DNA of 64,000 bases from G965207335 sp965207335 (GTDB lineage: Bacteria; Pseudomonadota; Gammaproteobacteria; PS1; Pseudothioglobaceae), in the NCBI GenBank assembly GCA_965207335.1, contig OZ242267.1, positions 1,054,001-1,118,000 of the forward strand, in the 5' to 3' direction. Made by a program: the position numbers and the translations under genes. This document shows, piece after piece, positions 28,581 through 36,841 of the stretch (position 1 is its first letter; each line of letters begins with the position of its first letter). The notes below the pieces were generated by a model. The model had not been told where the DNA came from. It saw nothing but the letters and a program-made list of their open reading frames with translations, and made no database searches.

Positions 28581-29240
28581 TTATTCTGTATTTAAATATT
28601 GCCCCTGAACGCCAATGCCATGAATATACGCCAACTTACCACCATAATTACCCGTAATAGAAACTGACATCACAGTAAACAGCAATATGGTTATATATGC
28701 TAGTTTTATTGGTCGCCAAGGTAGGCGAAAATAAACCAATCCAAGCAATACAGAAATAGTGCCAAGCCATAAAGTTGTGTAGGCAAAAAAATCATGTTTA
28801 CTTAAGGTGTTTAAGGCATTTTGGTCAAGATTTATCGTGTGAGGATGCATAGGAAAAGCTGCGATAAAACCACCAATTATGCCAAATAAAAGAAAACCCA
28901 CACCGAGTTTAAAAAACAATTTATTAAAACTAAAAATACTGATAATGGCAAATATTAATGCAAGAGGTATCAATATCACTGGTATGTGCACAACCATAGG
29001 ATGTAGAGTTGGGAAATCTTTGTGGCTCATATCATCCAATACGCCTGTAAGGTAGCGAATACCTCCATTCTGTTTTTCAATCAGTTCCGATGGAGCATGT
29101 TTTGATCCATGTTGCTCTATTTTTAGAGTTTTTGTTATTGTCTTAGAGTCATTATAGGAATCATTGCTATGTGCAAACACATTACCATAAAAGATACTAA
29201 ATAATAATAGATAAAATACAACTTTAGAGTAGTTTTTCAT
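28581..29240 (-). CDS. DUF2231 membrane protein with signal peptide
   Basis: The start is set at 29240 (MKNYSKVVFYLLLF) because AGGAGG lies 5 bp upstream; the open frame extends further into the copB remnant. The 219-aa product has a signal peptide (about 1-23, ending VFA), a polar stretch with GSKHAPSELIEKQNGGIRY, then a DUF2231 domain with FPTLHPMVVHIPVILIPLALI and four helices containing FPMHPHT. DUF2231 proteins are small membrane proteins, some linked to haem or copper handling. The broken copB just upstream suggests a former metal-resistance unit. Flanked by repeat islands on both sides. Confidence 0.75.
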   Translation of the reverse strand: MKNYSKVVFYLLLFSIFYGNVFAHSNDSYNDSKTITKTLKIEQHGSKHAPSELIEKQNGGIRYLTGVLDDMSHKDFPTLHPMVVHIPVILIPLALIFAIISIFSFNKLFFKLGVGFLLFGIIGGFIAAFPMHPHTINLDQNALNTLSKHDFFAYTTLWLGTISVLLGLVYFRLPWRPIKLAYITILLFTVMSVSITGNYGGKLAYIHGIGVQGQYLNTE

Positions 29241-29304
29241 AATACCTCCTAGTACGCTAATTAAGATATAAGCCCCTATCAAGAGCTGATATCGTTTGTT
29301 TTGT

Positions 29305-29508
29305 TTAAAGCCAAAAACGCACACCTAAGACAGCTTGACTATCTTCGATATCCTCGCCTTCAGCACGACTAAAATCAGCAGTATTGCCAAATTTCTTTTC
29401 CCAATTAACACCGATAAAGGGTGCGAATTCACGGCTAATTTCATAACGCAACCTTAGTCCAAGCTCAATATCAGATATCCCCCTACCAATACCAAAACCT
29501 ACCAGTAT
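29305..29508 (-). pseudogene. copB C-terminal remnant (copper resistance outer membrane protein)
   Basis: The minus strand encodes about 67 residues ending at a normal TAA: GFGIGRGISDIELGLRLRYE, then ISREFAPFIGVNWEKKFGNT, then AVLGVRFWL. This is the C-terminal beta-barrel of CopB/PcoB. The rest of the gene is missing; upstream sequence is repeat DNA with no frame. It lies 64 bp before the DUF2231 start. Truncation by repeat insertion or deletion is inferred. Confidence 0.8.
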
Positions 29509-29940
29509 TAAAAAATCTTAGGGTTTTTGCTATGAATATTATAAATAGTAATAATAAATTAAAAAAGACTATCCAAAATATAGCATCTGGAATATAATAC
29601 CATTATAACTATCACAAGTCCAACTTGGCTTTTTATTTATCATAATGATGTTTGAGTTTTAGAGGTGCAATACTTAATTACACCATATTTGTAAGATGAG
29701 ATTGCCACGCTTTTTACAAAGTATCGCAATGACGATGGGTATAATTCCAATTCGTTATTCTGGGTACTTTTTTAATCAACATTTGGCATAATTCCAATGC
29801 TTCATTCTTGGTACTTTTTTTAAATCACATCGCGAATATCTCACAACAAAAATGTAAATTACAAGCACAATGTCTATATGGGGAGTTTGAGGGGCTGTTG
29901 TACGGTAACTGTAATACGAAAACTAGTTCTGCCCCTAATG

Positions 29941-30048
29941 GAGACCTTTGCATAAACATTGAATAATCATCAGAACCCCGCTTTTCACTCACTTACATTA
30001 AGCAAAAATCAGAATTCTGCTAATCATCTCTATTTATGCAAAGATCTC
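29941..30048. mobile_element. MITE copy with internal deletion
   Basis: Begins GAGACCTTTGCATAAA and ends TATGCAAAGATCTC. The central palindrome is missing: CACTCACTTACATTAAGC joins the two arms. An almost identical shortened form is at 31114-31220. Confidence 0.75.
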
Positions 30049-30325
30049 TAATAAAAAAACAAGCAAAACAACTTAATACAAAATAAACACCCTGTAATTG
30101 CTGTTAGGGGTTTGGGGATATTCCCCAAAGTAAGCTTTGCTTACTATTATGGGTACTTTTTTAAATCACATAGCTTTTATAGCACGAGATTGCCACGACT
30201 TTTACAAGTCTCGCAATGACGGTGAGTATAATCCCCATCATTTATTCTTAGTACTTTTTTATACATCGTCATTGTAAGCACTGTTTTTTGTATCAGACAA
30301 CATAATAGTACTCAATTACTCCCAT

Positions 30326-30391
30326 CGTCATTGCGAGCATTGTTTTTTTATGCGTGGCAATTTCACGCCTTTATAAAGTCTCACAATGACG
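30326..30391. repeat. REP-like palindrome
   Basis: Begins CGTCATTGCGA and ends CACAATGACG, with inner GTGGCAATTTCACG. One mismatch in the right arm. Confidence 0.7.
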
Positions 30392-30438
30392 GTGGTATAA
30401 TTATAAATCAAGTGATTACAACCCCATTGATTTTATTT

Positions 30439-30466
30439 TTGATTTTTTTGCAAAATATGCTAAAAT
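30439..30466 (+). promoter_or_regulatory. Promoter of small membrane-protein pair, possibly leaderless
   Basis: TTGATT (30439-30444), a 16-bp spacer, then TAAAAT (30461-30466) with TG two bases before. A start site 7 bp downstream would fall on the ATG at 30473, and no Shine-Dalgarno is present, so the first gene may have a leaderless mRNA. Confidence 0.5.
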
Positions 30467-30472
30467 CAACTT

Positions 30473-30700
30473 ATGTCTGAAGAAAAAAGAATTGAACAAG
30501 AAATAGGCTGGTATAAAGTTGCATTTGCTATTTTAGTTGCAACTGGCTTATCTTTATTGGCATGGTTTGCACAGAATTATGCATCGGCAAAATCTGTGCT
30601 ACTTATTTTATGTTTTATTAGTATTGTTGTCGTTATTACAATAATATCTTTAATTAATAGAAGAGTTTTTAAGTGTCTTGATAGATTGGAGGAATTATAA
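30473..30700 (+). CDS. Small two-helix membrane protein
   Basis: 75 aa: an amphipathic N-terminus (MSEEKRIEQEIGWYKV), two hydrophobic helices (FAILVATGLSLLAWFAQ and LLILCFISIVVVITIISL) and a basic/acidic tail. Similar small proteins beginning RIEQEIGWYK occur scattered in bacterial accessory DNA; their role is unknown. Followed 2 bp later by a still smaller membrane protein. The pair is bordered on both sides by repeat islands and looks like an independent insertion. Confidence 0.7.
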   Translation: MSEEKRIEQEIGWYKVAFAILVATGLSLLAWFAQNYASAKSVLLILCFISIVVVITIISLINRRVFKCLDRLEEL

Positions 30701-30702
30701 TC

Positions 30703-30813
30703 ATGGGAGAATATTTATTTATATTAGCAGTTGTTATTTTTATTGGTGGGCTGGCAAATATTGCCTATCAATCTCTTAATCATAAATTTCCAAAACACCA
30801 TAAAACCACCTAA
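30703..30813 (+). CDS. Tiny membrane protein, 36 aa
   Basis: ATG at 30703, preceded by GGAGG 11 bp away, encodes MGEYLFILAVVIFIGGLANI followed by a polar, His/Lys-rich tail ending HHKTT. One predicted helix. It is too short for ordinary gene finders, but its ribosome site and its 2-bp distance from the 75-aa gene argue that both are translated. Function unknown. Confidence 0.55.
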   Translation: MGEYLFILAVVIFIGGLANIAYQSLNHKFPKHHKTT

Positions 30814-31113
30814 CAAATCATTCCAGTGGACTGGCAAAAGCTGCCCGCCCCTGAATTCAGGCGTTATACACAGAGAGTTTTAGGGACACAATACTTAATT
30901 ACACCATATTTGTAAGATGAGATTGCCACGACTTTTACAAGTCTCGCAATGACGGTGGGTATAATTCCAATTCTTAATTCTTAGTACTTTTTTTAAATCA
31001 CATCGCTAATATCTCACGACAAAAATATAAATTACAAGCACAATGTCTATATGGGGAGTTTGAGGGGCGGTTGTACGGTAACTGTAATACGAAAACTAGT
31101 TCTGCCCCTAATG

Positions 31114-31220
31114 GAGACCTTTGCACAAACATGAATAATCATCAGAACCCCGCTTTTCACTCACTTACATTAAGCAAAAATCAGAATTCTGCTAATCATC
31201 CCTATTTATGCAAAGATCTC
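31114..31220. mobile_element. MITE copy with internal deletion
   Basis: GAGACCTTTGCACAAAC to CAAAGATCTC, with the same internal deletion joint as 29941-30048. The shared joint means one of the two was copied from the other or both from one deleted parent. Confidence 0.75.
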
Positions 31221-31747
31221 TAATAAAAAAACAATTGTTGTTAGGGGTTTGGGGATACTCCCCAAAGTAAGCTTTGCTTACTATTTTAGGTACTTTTTTA
31301 AATCAACATTTGGCATAATTCCAATGCTTCATTCTTGGTACTTTTTTTAAATCACATCGCGAATATCTCACGACAAAAATATAAATTACAAGCACAATGT
31401 CTATATGGGGAGTTTGAGGGGCTGTTGTACGGTGAATTGTAATGAAAAAACTAGTTCTGCCCCTCAATTAAAAAACAATCAAAACAACTTAATATGCACT
31501 GAATAACCTGTAATTGCTGTTAGGGGTTTGGGGATACTCCCCAAAGTAAGCTTTGCTTACTATTATGGGTACTTTTTTAAATCAACATTTAGCATAATTC
31601 CAATTCGTTATTCTGGGTACTTTTTTTAAATCACACCGCGAATATCTCACGACAAAAATATAAATTACAAGCACAATGTCTATATGGGGAGTTTGAGGGG
31701 CAGTTGTACAATAGTTGTAATGAAGGAATTAGTTCTGCCCCTTAATT

Positions 31748-31911
31748 GAGACCTTTGCACAAACATGAATAATCATCAAAACCCCGCTTTCCACTCACTT
31801 GATAATTTTTATCAAACCAGCTTTAGAACAACTAGGGCAGGCTTGATAAAATATCATCAATTAAGCAAAAATCAGAATTCTGCTAATCATCCCTATTTAT
31901 GCAAAGATCTC
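31748..31911. mobile_element. MITE, full-length copy
   Basis: 164 bp, GAGACCTTTGCACAAAC to CAAAGATCTC. Flanks are CTGCCCCTTAATT on the left and TAATAAAAAAACAA on the right. The unoccupied form of this junction (CTGCCCCTCAATTAAAAAAA) is at 27669-27688. Confidence 0.8.
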
Positions 31912-32004
31912 TAATAAAAAAACAATTGTTGTTAGGGGTTTGGGGATACTCCCCAAAGTAAGCTTTGCTTACTATTATGGGTACTTTTTTTATGTATCTA
32001 AATT

Positions 32005-34380
32005 TTATTTTATTGCTATTTTTGGTTTAAATAATAGTATCAACCTTGGTAATAAGGTTAAATTAGCAAATAAGGCGGTAGTCATAGCAATAGCTGTGAA
32101 TACCCCAAAATAAATACTAGGTATAAAATTAGAGAATACTAATACCAAAAAGCCTATGGTAACTGTAACTGATGTGTAAAACATAGCAACACCAATACTA
32201 TTATGAGAGCGATACATGGTTGCAATATAGTCGCTGTCTTTGACAAATTCTGTTTTAAATCTATGGATATAATGAATGGCGTTATCAACACCAATTCCTA
32301 TAGCTATAGATGCTATGGTAATAGTCATTAAATCAAGTGGTATGCCTAATATACCCATAATACCTAAAACCAAAAATGATGGCAAAACATTGGTAATAAT
32401 TGCTAATAAAGAAAATACAAAAGATCTAAATACCGCTAAAAACATAATAAATATCATCACAAAAACTAAGCCCATAGTTTCTATTTGCGAGGTAAATAAA
32501 CTTTGCAACATATTGTTGTACAATACTAAAGTGCCAGTTATATTAACTATATCTTCTTTTATATGCATATTGTTAATTAAATGATTTTTAATTGTTGCTA
32601 TTAATTCATTTCTATTTAGGGATTTATCTGTATCTTTAACCCTAACAACAAATCTTAACTGCCCTATATCTTCAGAAATATATGGATTAATAGCATGTTT
32701 TTTTGCTACTTCTGGAATTTTTGTACGCACTATATTTAAGAAAAAACCATTTAATTTTTTATTATTATTAATTATAGTTATTATCTGTAATGGAATATCA
32801 ATTGACAGAACTTTGCCAGTAGATGGTAGGCTTTCTAGGTATTTTTGTATATCATGAACTTGCTCTCTAACATCTTCATCATACCAATAATCATATCCTA
32901 AATCATCAATAATAATCTCCAAAGGTGTAGTACCTCCTAGCTTAGTATCTATTAATGATAGTCCCTGACTAATTTCGGTATCAGCTTTAAAATAATCTAT
33001 GAACCTATTTTCAACACTTAATTTAGAAATGCCAAAAATAGATATTAATAAAATAAATATAGCGGCTATTATGATAGATTTATTATGTGTATCGGTAAAT
33101 GATGCTAAATATCCAGAAATAGAAAGGCTTTCTTTACTTTTACTAGTTTTTGGTTTTGGCATTAGTGATACCGCAATAGTAAAAAATAAAAATGATAATA
33201 CCAATGCTAATACTACTCCAACACTCATCATATAACCAAAATCAATAACAGGCCTAATACCACTTATTAATAAGGATGCAAATGCAACTACAGTAGTCAA
33301 AGTGGTATATAAACAAGGTTTAAACATTGTTCTTAGTGTTTTTTCAATAATAATTCTATTTTCAAGCTCTGGATTTTTATCAACTAACTCACGGTATTTA
33401 ACAATCAAATGTACCATTACCGATAAAGTCATAACCAGTAATAACGATAAAAAGTTAGATGAAATAACGGTTACTTTCCAATTTAAAAATGCTAAAACTC
33501 CAGTCATGGTAACAGCGGTTATTACACTAACTACAATAGGTAGTATTGTCCATCGCAACTTGTCAAACAATATAGTTAGCATCAACATAATAATAACTAC
33601 TACTGCTATACTAAATACAATTAAGTCGTTTTCTATATAGGATATTATGTCTGTTGTAATAATAGGTAGTCCGCCTAAAAAAATTACCGCATTTTTAGTA
33701 AAAAAATCACTTATAAAACGAACATCTTTAACTATTTTTTTTTGTATTTTAGAATTTTCTGAGGTATTTTGCTTAACTATAACCTCTAAATCATTTAATT
33801 CTTGTTGTTGCTTTTGAGATAATTTATTATTTTGTTTTAATAATCTTAGTTGGTTGCGTTTATCTCTATTTTTTATAGCTTCTAGGTTTGGATTTAAAGT
33901 AATTAAAATAGCAGTTGTTTTGCCATCCTCACTAATTAGATTATTAGAGTACAGTGGATTAGATAAAAGCTCTTTTTTTGCTAGTTCTAAATCTATATTT
34001 TCACTTCTTAGTGATGCCCTAGAATTAGCTATATTGGCTATATTAATAGGTGGACTTCTAAATAATGGAGCATCTAAAATAGTAAAAACAGATTTTATAT
34101 GTGTTAATTGTTGTAGCTGTCTTTGAAAAATATCTAAATTTTGTAATTGCCTTTTATCTATTAACTCTCCTTTTTTAGGAGTATAAGCTATAATTAAGGT
34201 ATCTTGATTTGCATATTCTTTGTGAATTTTGTGATAATATAATAAATCTTTATCATTTTCCAATATTAATGAATCAGCTGATGCATCTAACTCAAAATCA
34301 GGTATTTGGTAAACAAAAAAACCAATTATAGTTAGCAATAATAATGCTATGGTTTTAGGGTAATCTAATAAATAATTCAT
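32005..34380 (-). CDS. RND superfamily exporter (HAE3/MMPL-like)
   Basis: A 791-aa membrane protein with the two-fold RND layout: one helix, a large periplasmic loop (residues about 30-235), five helices, then a second helix-loop-helices half. DASADSLILENDKDLLYY near the N-terminus and the GIGVDNAIHYIHRF motif in the C-terminal half are typical of the HAE3/MMPL-like subgroup, which moves hydrophobic molecules such as lipids or hopanoids. The start is taken at the ATG at 34380, because the five extra codons before it lie in a MITE end. DUF1329/DUF1302 partners often accompany this family; a pair is at 61385-64000, not adjacent. Confidence 0.9.
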   Translation of the reverse strand: MNYLLDYPKTIALLLLTIIGFFVYQIPDFELDASADSLILENDKDLLYYHKIHKEYANQDTLIIAYTPKKGELIDKRQLQNLDIFQRQLQQLTHIKSVFTILDAPLFRSPPINIANIANSRASLRSENIDLELAKKELLSNPLYSNNLISEDGKTTAILITLNPNLEAIKNRDKRNQLRLLKQNNKLSQKQQQELNDLEVIVKQNTSENSKIQKKIVKDVRFISDFFTKNAVIFLGGLPIITTDIISYIENDLIVFSIAVVVIIMLMLTILFDKLRWTILPIVVSVITAVTMTGVLAFLNWKVTVISSNFLSLLLVMTLSVMVHLIVKYRELVDKNPELENRIIIEKTLRTMFKPCLYTTLTTVVAFASLLISGIRPVIDFGYMMSVGVVLALVLSFLFFTIAVSLMPKPKTSKSKESLSISGYLASFTDTHNKSIIIAAIFILLISIFGISKLSVENRFIDYFKADTEISQGLSLIDTKLGGTTPLEIIIDDLGYDYWYDEDVREQVHDIQKYLESLPSTGKVLSIDIPLQIITIINNNKKLNGFFLNIVRTKIPEVAKKHAINPYISEDIGQLRFVVRVKDTDKSLNRNELIATIKNHLINNMHIKEDIVNITGTLVLYNNMLQSLFTSQIETMGLVFVMIFIMFLAVFRSFVFSLLAIITNVLPSFLVLGIMGILGIPLDLMTITIASIAIGIGVDNAIHYIHRFKTEFVKDSDYIATMYRSHNSIGVAMFYTSVTVTIGFLVLVFSNFIPSIYFGVFTAIAMTTALFANLTLLPRLILLFKPKIAIK

Positions 34381-34382
34381 AA

Positions 34383-34440
34383 GATACCTTTGCATAAATA
34401 GGGGTGATTAGCAAAAATTCAATTTTTTGCCAAATTAGTG
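34383..34440. mobile_element. MITE left-end fragment at RND gene start
   Basis: ATACCTTTGCATAAATAGG is a MITE terminus, followed by a diverged interior (GTGATTAGCAAAAATTC). It touches the RND start codon. It is followed directly by a full copy, so 34383-34713 is a nest of three MITE pieces. Confidence 0.65.
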
Positions 34441-34444
34441 ATTT

Positions 34445-34609
34445 TGAGACCTTTGCATAAATAGGATGATTGACAGAATTTTGATTTTTGCTTAATTGAT
34501 GATATTCTATTAAGCCTGCCCTAGTTGTTCTAAAGCTGGTTTGATAAAAATTATCAAGTGAGTGTAAAGCGTGGTTCTGATGATTATTCATGTTTATGCA
34601 AAAGTCTCA
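34445..34609. mobile_element. MITE, full-length copy
   Basis: 165 bp from TGAGACCTTTGCATAAAT to ATGCAAAAGTCTCA. The interior includes GATGATATTCTATTAAG and AAATTATCAAGTGAGTG, in the opposite orientation to the copies at 27925 and 31748. Confidence 0.8.
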
Positions 34610-34713
34610 TTATATTAAACTTTGTCCTAGCAGGGCTAAGGCTGGGTTTAAAAAATTGCTAAGTTGGTAAAAAGTGGTTTTTTGATGATTATTCATATTT
34701 GTGCAAAGGTCTC
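34610..34713. mobile_element. Second MITE subfamily, right part
   Basis: Ends TTTGTGCAAAGGTCTCC. The interior (TCCTAGCAGGGCTAAGGC, TTGCTAAGTTGGTAAAAAG) is the reverse complement of the fragment at 28411-28516 and differs from the main family. It lies between the full MITE and the pcm gene. Confidence 0.65.
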
Positions 34714-34719
34714 CATAAA

Positions 34720-35373
34720 TTAAAATATAAATTTAACTGTTGGTTGTAGTCCCTGCATAATGCTAAGCTGGGTTTCAAATAAAACTTCTGTTTGCCAATC
34801 TTTATCGCTAGTTCTGGTAATTAATTTAGCTTGCATAGATTTACTTACGCCTTCAACTACAAACATTCTGCCGTTAATATTCAATAAATGAAAATACATT
34901 CTAGTTACTTTTGGAATAGCACAGCCAATTACTACTACATCAAAAAATACTTTATTTTTAAAAATATTAGCAACATCGCCTACTAATAAATCAATATTTT
35001 TAATATTTAATTCTGATAATTTCTTTTTGGCTAATAAATACAATTCTTTATTAATATCAATACTTGTTATTTTAGCACAAAGTAGGGCTATAACTGCTGT
35101 TAAGTAACCACTTCCTGTTCCTATTTCTAATACTGTTTCTTGTTTTTGTATATTAAGTGCAGATAGTATTCTACCCTCTATCTTAGGTGCAAACATCAAT
35201 TGATTATAACCAATTGGTATTTCAATATCAGAAAAAGCTAATTTTTTGTATTTTTCTGGCACAAATAATTCTCTGGGTGTTTTTTTTAAAGCATTATTGG
35301 CTATGTAATTTAACCCTCCCCAAGTTCTTACCTGCTGTTTAATAACATTATCTCTGGCTTTATCTATATTCAT
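34720..35373 (-). CDS. pcm: Protein-L-isoaspartate O-methyltransferase family protein
   Basis: SAM-dependent methyltransferase of 217 aa that repairs isoaspartyl residues. Start at the ATG 35373 (MNIDKARDNVIKQQVRTWGG); a TTG 9 bp earlier is less likely. Motif I is VLEIGTGSGYLTAVIA (about residues 80-95) and ITSIDIN is motif II. The N-terminal QQVRTWG...RELFVPEKYKKLAFSD resembles the PCMT branch annotated in many gammaproteobacteria near tolC rather than classical Pcm, so the protein substrate is uncertain. It lies downstream of lpdA on the same strand. Confidence 0.85.
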   Translation of the reverse strand: MNIDKARDNVIKQQVRTWGGLNYIANNALKKTPRELFVPEKYKKLAFSDIEIPIGYNQLMFAPKIEGRILSALNIQKQETVLEIGTGSGYLTAVIALLCAKITSIDINKELYLLAKKKLSELNIKNIDLLVGDVANIFKNKVFFDVVVIGCAIPKVTRMYFHLLNINGRMFVVEGVSKSMQAKLITRTSDKDWQTEVLFETQLSIMQGLQPTVKFIF

Positions 35374-35443
35374 AATTATCAACTATAATATTGCAAAATA
35401 TTAGTACAACTAAAACCACTGCATAATTATTATATTACAGTTA

Positions 35444-36841
35444 TTATTTTTTCTTAGGCAATAAGTCAGTAATTGTTCCCTCTGCCATCTCTACTGCAAA
35501 AGCAACAGTCTCAGACAAAGTAGGGTGTGGATGAATAGTTAGTGCTATGTCTGCCATATTGCAACCCATTTCTATAGCAAGAGTTGCCTCTGCTATTAAC
35601 TCACCAGCATTAACACCGCAAATACCCATACCTAATAATCTATTAGTTTTTTTATCAAATAGTGCTTTACTTATACCATCATTTCTACCAATACTTAAAT
35701 TTCGTCCACTTGCAGCCCAAGGAAAAACACCACTTATGTATTCTACACCATCTATTTTTAGTTGTGTTTCTGTTGCACCTACCCAAGCAATTTCTGGGTC
35801 TGTATAAGCTACAGAAGGAATACTTAAAACATCAAATGCTGATTTTTTTCCACAAATAACTTCTGCCGCTACTTTTGCTTCGTGTACTGCTTTATGAGCT
35901 AGCATGGGTTGAGATACAATATCACCAATAGCAAAAATATTAGCAACATTAGTTCTCATTTGCCTATCAACTCTAATAAAGCCATCATTATCAACAGCAA
36001 CCCCTGCCTTATCGGCATCAATTAAATTACCGTTTGGCGTTCTACCTATGGCAATTAAAACCTTATCAAAACTAGCATTAGTTGTGCCTTTTTTGTCTTG
36101 AAAAACAATATTTACACAGTCTTTTTTGCTGGTAATTTTGACAACTTTAGTATTTAATAAAATATCCTTATAAAGCTTACTAATACGACTATATAATGGT
36201 TTAACTATATCTTTATCAGCAGATGATATTAAATAATCCGCTAATTCTACTATGGTAATTTCACTACCTAATGCCTGATAAACACATGCCATCTCCAAAC
36301 CAATAATACCTCCACCTATTATTAATAAACTTTTTGGTATGTCTTTTATTTCTAAGGCATCGGTTGAATCCATTATTCTAGGGCTATCAGAGTCAAACAT
36401 ACTAGGTCTAGTAACTCTAGAGCCTGTGGCAATAATACAATTTTCAAACTCAATAACATCATTACCTACTTGAACTTTATTGTTTGATATAAATTTAGCA
36501 TAGCCGTTAATTACCTTAACTTTTCTGGCTTTTGCTAATGCACTAATGCCTTTTGTTAGTTTACTAACAATACCAACTTTATTATCACGAACTTTGTCTA
36601 AATCAATATTAATACCCTTAAAACTAATGCCTGTATGCTCTGTGCTTTTAGCTTCATTTATAACTTCTGCGGTATGTAATAAGGACTTAGAGGGTATGCA
36701 ACCAACATTAAGACATACTCCACCTAAATTTTTATGTTTTTCTATTAATACTACCTTAACTCCTAAGTCAGCCAATCTAAATGCAGCACTATAACCTCCA
36801 GGGCCTGAACCAATAACTAATGCCTTAGTTTTAATAGTCAT
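35444..36841 (-). CDS. lpdA: Dihydrolipoyl dehydrogenase (E3)
   Basis: FAD disulphide oxidoreductase that reoxidises lipoyl groups of the pyruvate dehydrogenase complex. GSGPGGYSAAFRLADLG binds FAD, GGVCLNVGCIPSK holds the redox cysteines, GGGIIGLEMA binds NAD, and HPHPTLSE near the C-terminus supplies the catalytic His-Glu. The 465-aa length is standard. It overlaps aceF by 4 bp (ATGA). Confidence 0.97.
   Translation of the reverse strand: MTIKTKALVIGSGPGGYSAAFRLADLGVKVVLIEKHKNLGGVCLNVGCIPSKSLLHTAEVINEAKSTEHTGISFKGINIDLDKVRDNKVGIVSKLTKGISALAKARKVKVINGYAKFISNNKVQVGNDVIEFENCIIATGSRVTRPSMFDSDSPRIMDSTDALEIKDIPKSLLIIGGGIIGLEMACVYQALGSEITIVELADYLISSADKDIVKPLYSRISKLYKDILLNTKVVKITSKKDCVNIVFQDKKGTTNASFDKVLIAIGRTPNGNLIDADKAGVAVDNDGFIRVDRQMRTNVANIFAIGDIVSQPMLAHKAVHEAKVAAEVICGKKSAFDVLSIPSVAYTDPEIAWVGATETQLKIDGVEYISGVFPWAASGRNLSIGRNDGISKALFDKKTNRLLGMGICGVNAGELIAEATLAIEMGCNMADIALTIHPHPTLSETVAFAVEMAEGTITDLLPKKK

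Larger units (their letters stand above)
29511..30430. repeat. Repeat mosaic island B, no gene
   Basis: Non-coding. From left: an A/T-rich stretch (29511-29650); a module with GCAATACTTAATTACACCATATTTG that recurs near 30880; a REP half (29700-29735); a long stem-loop (about 29880-29935); a shortened MITE (29941-30048); a hairpin pair (30111-30145); and two REP units. Confidence 0.8.
30814..32004. repeat. Repeat mosaic island C, no gene
   Basis: Non-coding. It contains three hairpin pairs (31248-31282, 31527-31561, 31939-31973; all with GATACTCCCC, one mismatch from the perfect hairpin), three long stem-loops (around 31058-31110, 31410-31466, 31690-31742), a shortened MITE and a full MITE. 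It reaches to the end of the RND transporter gene. Confidence 0.82.

Noticed and set aside
29241..29324. N-terminal extension of the DUF2231 protein (MCVFGFKQNK...)
   Set aside because: It reads through the end of the copB remnant in another frame, and the ATG at 29240 has a strong ribosome site.
27250..32004. Second CRISPR array in the repeat islands
   Set aside because: The repeats are long, palindromic and irregularly spaced, without constant short spacers, so they are mobile or REP-like elements.
34355..34591. 78-aa minus-strand frame with IYAKVS repeats
   Set aside because: It lies within the MITE nest and simply translates the repeated ends.
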